A DNA stretch of 64,000 nucleotides from Albifimbria verrucaria (lineage: Eukaryota; Ascomycota; Sordariomycetes; Hypocreales; Stachybotryaceae), in contig JAHREC010000009.1 of assembly GCA_020081605.1 (NCBI GenBank), positions 2,852,001 to 2,916,000 on the forward strand. The letters run 5' to 3'. Under the pieces are notes generated by a model, which searched no databases, was not told the DNA's origin, and worked only from the letters and a program-made list of their open reading frames with translations. Positions 57,849-64,000 of this stretch are shown piece after piece (position 1 is the first letter of the stretch; every line of letters begins with the position of its first letter). The translations under genes and the position numbers were made by a program.

Positions 57849-58200
57849 ATGTATAATGAGATGGAGATGAAGAGTAATGTAGATGCTAGCTAGATGGCTT
57901 GATGTACAACCACGGCTACTGTATACTATGCATATTGCTGGACTCTATCTGTTTCCATGAGTGAATCTCGCAACTCTTCTTCCCAGTGCGACCATAAATC
58001 GCCTCGTCCTACGGAATGATCAGCCCTGCTGCTTGGTCAGAATGTAAAACTGACTGTGCAACCTGATCAACCCTTCTGCGACGACTTCTGTTGATGTGCC
58101 ACAAGTGAACCATACGACTGGCTCTTCATCTTGGTCAGATCTGGAGCTCCTTCCCGTACGACTCGACCAACTGCTACGTGGTCGGTTCCCTGAGTGTATA
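57849..58200. other. Convergent intergenic region
   Basis: This lies between the 3' ends of the hydrophilic-protein gene and the beta-lactamase-like gene. Nothing recognised. Confidence 0.4.
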
Positions 58201-59567
58201 CTATAAGTGAACCATGCGGTTCTTCTTCTTGGCCAGGTCGTAGACGGCTTCTTGGTACGTCTTGATCAGTCCTTCGACGATCGGGTCTGCCGCTGGGAGG
58301 ACTTGCGTGATGAACAAGCCGCAGAGTTCGGCAGATCTATCAATGAACTGTCAAGAGTTAGCATATCTGTACGATAATGTGAAACATCAGAAACAAAGCA
58401 GCTCAGTTTAGTCACGGCTCTCACTGAGCGCCATCACAGACATGAACCTCCTCAACGTCAACTTACCCAAAACAAGTTTGCAGCACCACTCCAAGCAAGC
58501 GTGCCGGACTGGCGGGGCCCCGACGCGGCAGCCTTGGTGACCAGCAAGCCTCCAAATCCCCAGTCGTACTCCTCACCCGGATAGAAGTCTCCGACTGCCC
58601 ACGCGGGGTCTTTCATGTTTTCATTCAGGACGGCTTTGCTCTCCGGCGACAGCTGACCCTGGAACATCATGTCCACCGTCTGCTTCTGCAGGACCTTCTC
58701 ATCGTTGGCCAAGAGCGAGTGTAGCAGCTTCATGAACGATTCGGCGTTGCTATATCCCCCTGTCCACCGAGGCAATCCTTCACGCCCTCGTTCAGGAGAA
58801 TTTGGAAAGTGGCTTGAGCTTGCCGGTTGCCAGCTGTCGTTCCGCCAGAGTAGCGAGCTGCCCTTTCCCTTGCGTTCCCGGTCGGGCCAAAAGTGAAGCC
58901 TGTAGCGCCGAGAGGCTTCCACACATTTTCCACTAGGTAGTCCTCCAGGCTTTTCTTTGCTACTCGTTCCACCAGCTTGCCTGTCCAATCCAAGCTGGCG
59001 CTGTAGTTCCAGGCTGTTCCTGGCTCGTAAAGAAGGGGCTGGCCAAAACGCTCTTCAACGGTTGAGCCCTGGATTACTCGCTTACCACGGCTCTTCTGGT
59101 ATTGTGCCAGTTCCTCATTCATGAACGTGTAGCCAAGGCCAGCAGAGTGAGTGAGAAGCTGGCGGAGGGTAATTTTGCGTTGGCGAGGCTTGAGTATGGG
59201 TGAGCCGTCCTGCTCAAACCCGACTAGAATTTTCTGGCCCGCAAGTTCAGGGAGGATGTGGTCAATCTCATCATCTAGTTTGACCAGGTTCTTCTCCACG
59301 GCGTGTAGCGCGGCGACTGTGGTGGCCAGTTTTGTGCATGATGCCAGCGTAAAGACGGTTTGATCGTCTATGGTGTTGTCTGGTTCTGGAGACTCTGGGC
59401 CTAGATGCTTGGAGATGATGACACTGCCTATCGTTTTTGTTAGGACTCTTGATCTGAAGCTGTTCTTGGCAATGGAACACACCATCTTTGCGCTTGGCGA
59501 GGAGGCCGAGGCAGTTGACGACCTCTCCCCGCACAGCGTCTTCACAGACCCGGTCAAAGTCTCCCAT
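58201..59567 (-). CDS. Beta-lactamase/transpeptidase-like serine hydrolase (class C fold)
   Basis: ATG 59567 (MGDFDRVCEDAVRGEVVNCL) is joined across a 55-nt intron (59482-59428) to GSVIISKHLGPESPEPD. The catalytic SxxK is in TLASCTKLATT and the second motif YxN/YSA in WNYSASLDWTGKLVE. KITLRQLLTHSAGLGYTF is the usual family signature between them. The frame changes near 58800 (GREGLPRWTGGYSNAESFMK continues it). A further intron ends in the final exon, which gives FIDRSAELCGLFITQVLP and ends KKKNRMVHL. Length is about 400 residues, normal for fungal PF00144 proteins, which act as esterases or acyltransferases, including LovD-type enzymes. Substrate unknown. It is divergently paired with the nitronate monooxygenase gene. 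Confidence 0.85.
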
Positions 59568-60260
59568 GGCGAAGACTGGCTACTTGGCGTTGAAGCTGCT
59601 CCTGTAAAAAATGTCGACGCTTCTATACATATACTCTGATTGACAGCGCTCTGTTGCCACGCGGAGGTCAATTCCGAAAGGCAAGTTCGTGGGGAGAAAG
59701 GGCAAATAGATCCGGGCCGGGCCACAATTACCAACCATTTCCCTGGTGAAATCAAACTAGCAGCTACGAAACGGCGTTTGCGTCTGGGGAGATCTCCACT
59801 CTTGGAGCTATGCTATGCTATGCGAACTAACTATACTATACTATGCTATGCTAGAGAGCCAGATTACAAATGTCGGATGAATCCATGGCCTGGCCTTGGT
59901 CAGACACGGCGCATTGGGTGGCGATGGTGAGAAAATGTTGATATAATCAGAGGAATCGTCTCAATCCGCTCCTTTTGCCGTATTTGGCATGCCCTGGACG
60001 GCGCATTCCTGGGGCTGGACGAGCGGAAGAAGCGAAGCGACGCCCCGCAATGTGTCGATCGCAAGGCGTGGGGCCGGAGCGGGAGACGATGCCTCGGCTT
60101 GCACGGGGCTTGGCTTTGCTTTGCTTGATTCTTCATCACTGCTACAGTAAACCAAACCCTGGTCGGTCCTGGCCGTGGTGATAATACAAAAGGCTACCAC
60201 CCCGTGAATGGTGCGCAGCACTGTGCTCTGCCAGGACACGTCCACACCGCCTCTCACACT
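59568..60260. promoter_or_regulatory. Divergent promoter between hydrolase and nitronate monooxygenase
   Basis: About 690 bases lie between the two starts. A run of TATGC/CTATA words (about 59812-59850) is the only distinct feature. Shared control is possible but not shown. Confidence 0.4.
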
Positions 60261-61364
60261 ATGAACACTATCCGGGCTGCGTCGGGAAAGCGACTGCTGC
60301 GCTATGCCGATGCCTTCCCATGGGTGACGGCGCCCTTCATTGTCGGAGCGCCCATGCGCGTCATGTCTGGGCCTGATCTGGCCCTGGCCGTGTCCAGAGC
60401 CGGCGGTCTGGGCTTCATCGGTCCTGGCGAGAAGCCAGACGATAGCATTCGTGACCTGGCCAAGGCGCAGGAGCTGCTACGTAGCGTCCCCGCTGCGTCT
60501 CTGCCCTCTGCGTTCTCCTCCTCGTCGTCCGCCCTGCCCGTCGGCGTAGGCTTCCAATTGTGGAATGGCGACCTGGCCTCTGCAACTCGTGCCGTGCGCG
60601 AGCACCAACCCTGCGCGGCGTGGCTGTTTGCTCCTCGCAATGGCCAGGCGGATTTGGACGAGTGGAGCGATCGGCTTCGGGAGGCAGCGCCGGGTATTCA
60701 CATTTGGATTCAGATTGGGACGGTGCAGGAGGCCTTGGACGTAAACAAGAGTAGCTCACGGCCGGATGCGCTGGTCATTCAAGGCGCCGAAGCAGGAGGT
60801 CACGGCAGAGCAAACGACGGCATGGGGATCATGGCTCTATTTCCAGAAATCGCTGATGCCGTCCGCGACTCAACATGGCACTCATCGCTGCCGGCGGCAT
60901 CGCAGACGGGCGAGGCATCACCGCTGCCCTCGCCCTGGGCGCCGACGGCGTAGCCATGGGCACGCGCTTCCTCGCATCAACCGAAGCCCGTATCAGCAAG
61001 GGCTACCAGCAGGAAGTGGTGCGCGCAGCCGACGGGGCCACGTCGACGACCCGCACCATGTTGTACAACCACCTCCGCGGCACCTTTGGATGGCCCGAGC
61101 AGTACAGCCCGCGCGGAATCGTCAACCAGAGCTACCACGACCAGCAGGCCGGGGTCGGCTTTGACGAGCTGAAGCGCCGCCACGACGAGGCCAAGCAGAA
61201 GGGCGATGCGGGCTGGGGCCTGCTGGGCGGCTGGCCACATATGCTGGCGCGGGGTCGGTCTGATCCATGGTGTCGAGGGTGCGGGCAGCATTGTGAGCCG
61301 GTTGCAGAGTGAGGCTGGGGAGATTGTGCAGCGGTTGAGCGGGAGTCTTGGTCAGAACAAGTGA
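60261..61364 (+). CDS. Nitronate monooxygenase (2-nitropropane dioxygenase family)
   Basis: ATG 60261 opens MNTIRAASGKRLLRYADAFP. The FMN barrel is clear: FIVGAPMRVMSGPDLALAVS, RAGGLGFIGPGEK, VGVGFQLW, then VIQGAEAGGHGRANDG (the QGxEAGGH FMN-binding motif). The frame changes near 60870; ALIAAGGIADGRGITAAL and GADGVAMGTRFLASTEA follow, the phosphate-binding end of the barrel. A second change near 61252 leads to GVGLIHGVEGAGSIVSRLQS and the end SGSLGQNK. Length is about 367 residues, as expected. The enzyme oxidises alkyl nitronates to carbonyl compounds and protects against nitro toxins such as 3-nitropropionate. Both frame changes lie in G/C-rich runs and are probably sequence errors. Confidence 0.9.
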
Positions 61365-61439
61365 GGGCGTGGTTGTTAGTCGTGCCGTTGATATCCCAAG
61401 CTGGTTTGTGTTTCATCCATCACCACATTTACTACATCT

Positions 61440-62090
61440 AATACAAGCTCTATCCGTGTAGCTACTCTCGTCAAAGGCATGACTTCTACGGTCCATTGTG
61501 AGATGAGGGCCCTTCTACTCCTCATCCCCAGATCAGGGCTCCTCTTCTGCTCATCTTCAGCTCGAGCGGGCTCTTCTACTCCTCATCCTTGATGGGGCTC
61601 CTGTCTCTTTCTTCTTCACAGGCATGCATTCTGTGCTCCGTCTTGAGTGGGGGTGGGTGTAGTTTCTCGTCATAGGCACCCATTCCACAGTTGATCTTGC
61701 GTGGGGAGTTCGCCTTGCTGCTGCTCAAGCACATGTATCATACGAGTTCTTGTACAACTACTTTTGCCAGGCGTGTACTCTTCGGTTTATGCTTGAGAGG
61801 AGTTTCCATTAAGCTACTTGGCTTTTGCCAAAGTGCATGTGTTCTACGTCTCATCTCTAGGAGAGAGTTCTTGTATAGCTGCCTACTTATCAGACTCGCA
61901 TTCCATATCCCCTCTCCAAAAGGAGTCTTTGTATAGCTGCTCTGTACAGGTGCATGCATTCCGTGTTTGATCTTCAGATGGAGTCCATGTATAGTTACCC
62001 TTGAATGACATGCAATCTGTGTTTCATCTTTAGAGCTATTCTTGCACGGTGTGCATTCTACCTTAGTCTATATCTTCAGGGTGCGGCAAT
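61440..62090. repeat. Degenerate minisatellite of about 60-75-bp units
   Basis: Related phrases recur: 'gcatgcattc.gtg..t.atctt.ag' (about 61623, 61953 and 62008) and 'gagttcttgta.a.ctgc' (about 61745 and 61866, with a variant at 61923). 'ggctcctctt.t.ctcatc' words occur at 61530-61610. Open frames crossing it are by-products. It lies between the nitronate monooxygenase gene and the next gene. Confidence 0.55.
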
Positions 62091-62334
62091 GGAAGCAGGC
62101 TCGGTCAGCCACCCCGATAGTCTTGTGTGGATGCAGGGTTTACCCAGGCTTCAGTAAGTGATTGTTTTGCTTGCTTTTTCTTCCCACGGGATATAAGAAG
62201 AGATCCTCTCAACAAAGCATCCTCCTCAATTTTGGATTCACAAATGCTCGACAAGCAAGGACATTTCACATCTTTCCATACCCGAAAAACACACATCTTT
62301 CTTATTACTTGTTAACACATTCACACCTTGCTCC

Positions 62335-64000
62335 ATGGCCCAGACCAATCTGCAGGGCTCTCTAGAACAAACCCCGCTTACACCTCACATGGAGGATGAA
62401 CGCCGTTTGCACCCACCCATTGACTCTCCATCCTCGGTATTGGCACACACCAATACCGGCACCAGGCCGTTGACCGTGGATGATATAAAAGCTTCACCAT
62501 ACTACTGCCTCATCTCTGCCCGTTGCAAGATATGCGAATTCGAAATTGCCGAGGGCGATGGGGTTGTCGCAAGTAAACACATCAAGACACACATGAAGCG
62601 TTTACATGCTAATGTCTGCTCTATCAGTCCTCGACAGGCGGGAGACCATCTCGCAGCCTTTTCCCTTCTACCGAGATGCTCACTTCCACGACACCAGGGA
62701 TTCCATCACGTTTCACATGTGCATGAAGTACAGATGCAACCCCAAGTCCAAGTTCACCATTCCCTTTCACATCCGTTGCTATGAGATCCGCGTTGCTATG
62801 GGAGGTCCAATCCTCCTCCCTGCCATCCGCTACGAATTCGAACCTCGTCTTGGAGAGGACAAACGGCGAGCCAATTACATCCAAAGTCTCCTGGGTGTCA
62901 ACCTGAGCCAGGACTCCGCCTTGATACCCAAGAATCTCCCGCTCGAACTATACACCATGATTGCTTCATATCTCGTGCACGACAGCGCCGCCATCTCGTC
63001 GGTGGAGCAGCTTAGTGAGAGCGACATTGAAATCGAGTCATATGTTGATTTGAGGCAGCCTGTTTACATATCCTACATCAAAATCGATGGTCAGCGTTAT
63101 GTTGAAACCTTGAGTAACGATGCTCCGACTAACAATAGCAACCGAGCTCGTCTCGTGCTTCCACTTCGATCCGCACGGCCTCAAGTAGGGTTCCTTGAGG
63201 ACAAAGATAAGGGCACTTGTTTTCTAACATCATCACAGGCAGCTCCCAATGAGGACCAGGATGTCTACGTGGCACATGATCAACTGGGCATCCGGGGCAT
63301 CTACTTCATTCCCACTAGGCTCCGTGATGAATGGTGCCGTGATCCCCCAAACTCCCAGGCGCCTGGTGGAAACGCTTTTCTCGAAAAAGCATGGGCTCTC
63401 ACATCACGATCTGCGGCGATGCTGGTTACGTCCCATTACATCAGGTTTCCAGACGGATTAGAGAACGCTGCTTCAAGATGCGTGGCTTCCACAGCGACCT
63501 AAAGAATGGCACTAGCTTTAGATACAATGCTAGCTGGTCATACCCGCTTCCCAAGGAGCCTAAGTTGTTCGAGCTCACTGCAACTGCAACCCCTATCAAA
63601 CCCTGTGGGGGCTCCGGATGCGCTACTTTGAATGCAATCAACCTGACACCATCGGGTACTTTGTAGCAACTGACGGGCAGAAACCCATGGCCATTCTTTC
63701 CCATAGGAGAGGCAGAGACTTGACAAAAGATTATTTGACAAAAATCCTCCACACTTAATGTACTGGATGTACATGCCTATTAACGACGGCGAGTATCTTA
63801 CTGAGATCGGTGTGCGAACCAGGATTAGAGGCAGTATAATGATAGACATCGTTGGCATCACGGTATGATATTTGTCCCTCTCCTAACCATCATAGGCTAA
63901 TATCTTGTCTTAGTTTAGTACAAACCGAGACAGAACTGTTCTTTTGGGTGGTCCAAGGTCAATAACAGTACCTGCAAGCGAGTTGCCAACCTACCTCGTT
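62335..64000 (+). CDS. Fungal orphan protein with CxxC and F-box-like segment, leaves the window
   Basis: ATG 62335 (MAQTNLQGSLEQTPLTPHME) leads to CLISARCKICEFEIAEGDG, a possible zinc-binding CxxC. The frame changes near 62625 and continues PFPFYRDAHFHDTRDSITFH and CNPKSKFTIPFHIRCYEIRV, then the F-box-like LPLELYTMIASYLV (about 62940). Further frame changes occur near 63400 and 63660. The final frame gives YMPINDGEYLTEIGVRTRI and meets an intron (donor GTATGA near 63864), after which FSTNRDRTVLLGGPRSITV runs off the right edge. The layout (CxxC, F-box, C-terminal orphan domain) recalls the 39.9-42.9 kb gene, so they may be distant relatives. Function unknown. Confidence 0.55.

Noticed and set aside
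1..64000. CRISPR arrays, bacterial operons, rRNA genes and intact transposase or reverse-transcriptase genes
   Set aside because: None was seen on either strand. The sequence is fungal and its repeats are tandem coding repeats, microsatellites or degenerate dispersed repeats.

Overview
The window is nuclear DNA of a filamentous ascomycete fungus, most likely a Sordariomycete. The evidence is the short 47-67 nt introns with GTRNGT donors and CTRAC-type branch sites, tRNA genes with introns after position 37, and Pezizomycotina-type families: an ApsA/Num1 cortical protein, a Clr5-ankyrin protein, fungal NLR (STAND) proteins, Zn(II)2Cys6, DUF3237 and fungal APH-like kinases. I cannot name the species.

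Region 1-17 kb is an NLR-type, heterokaryon-incompatibility-like locus. From left to right it holds the first exon of a HeLo-like-N protein, a decayed copy of an orphan gene, a free-standing PNP-fold effector-like gene (4.1-5.3 kb), a free-standing alpha/beta-hydrolase of the NLR-effector type (7.0-6.0 kb, minus strand), an NB-ARC-TPR receptor gene (7.5-9.9 kb), the intact orphan gene (13.2-11.5 kb), an NmrA-like reductase and a decayed NB-ARC-TPR copy (16.2-16.9 kb). The C-terminus of the PNP protein and the N-terminus of the NB-ARC-TPR protein carry the same 17-residue Gly/Asn/Gln pseudo-palindrome. This is the arrangement expected when an NLR activates a separate effector by amyloid templating. 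It is the main candidate system in the window.

Region 17-39 kb holds an intact APH-like kinase, an SDR, an intron-containing tRNA-Pro, the splicing factor Cwc24 and a long ApsA/Num1-like gene with about 25 EP-rich repeats and a C-terminal PH domain. A second APH-like kinase, a kinase-like protein whose catalytic HGD reads HGG, and an F-box-like protein follow.

Region 39-64 kb holds a secreted DUF3237 protein, an intron-containing tRNA (probably Tyr), three F-box-like or CxxC-type orphan proteins (one leaves the right edge), a Clr5-ankyrin protein, a short zinc-cluster regulator, a small hydrophilic protein, and a divergent pair of a beta-lactamase-like hydrolase and a nitronate monooxygenase.

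Many conserved genes, including housekeeping-type ones such as ApsA, Cwc24 and nitronate monooxygenase, are broken by single-base frame changes that usually fall in C or G runs. This looks like homopolymer error in the assembly, so a single frameshift should not be read here as proof of a pseudogene. The two relics at 1.3-2.8 and 16.2-16.9 kb are different: they carry dispersed substitutions, stops and indels.
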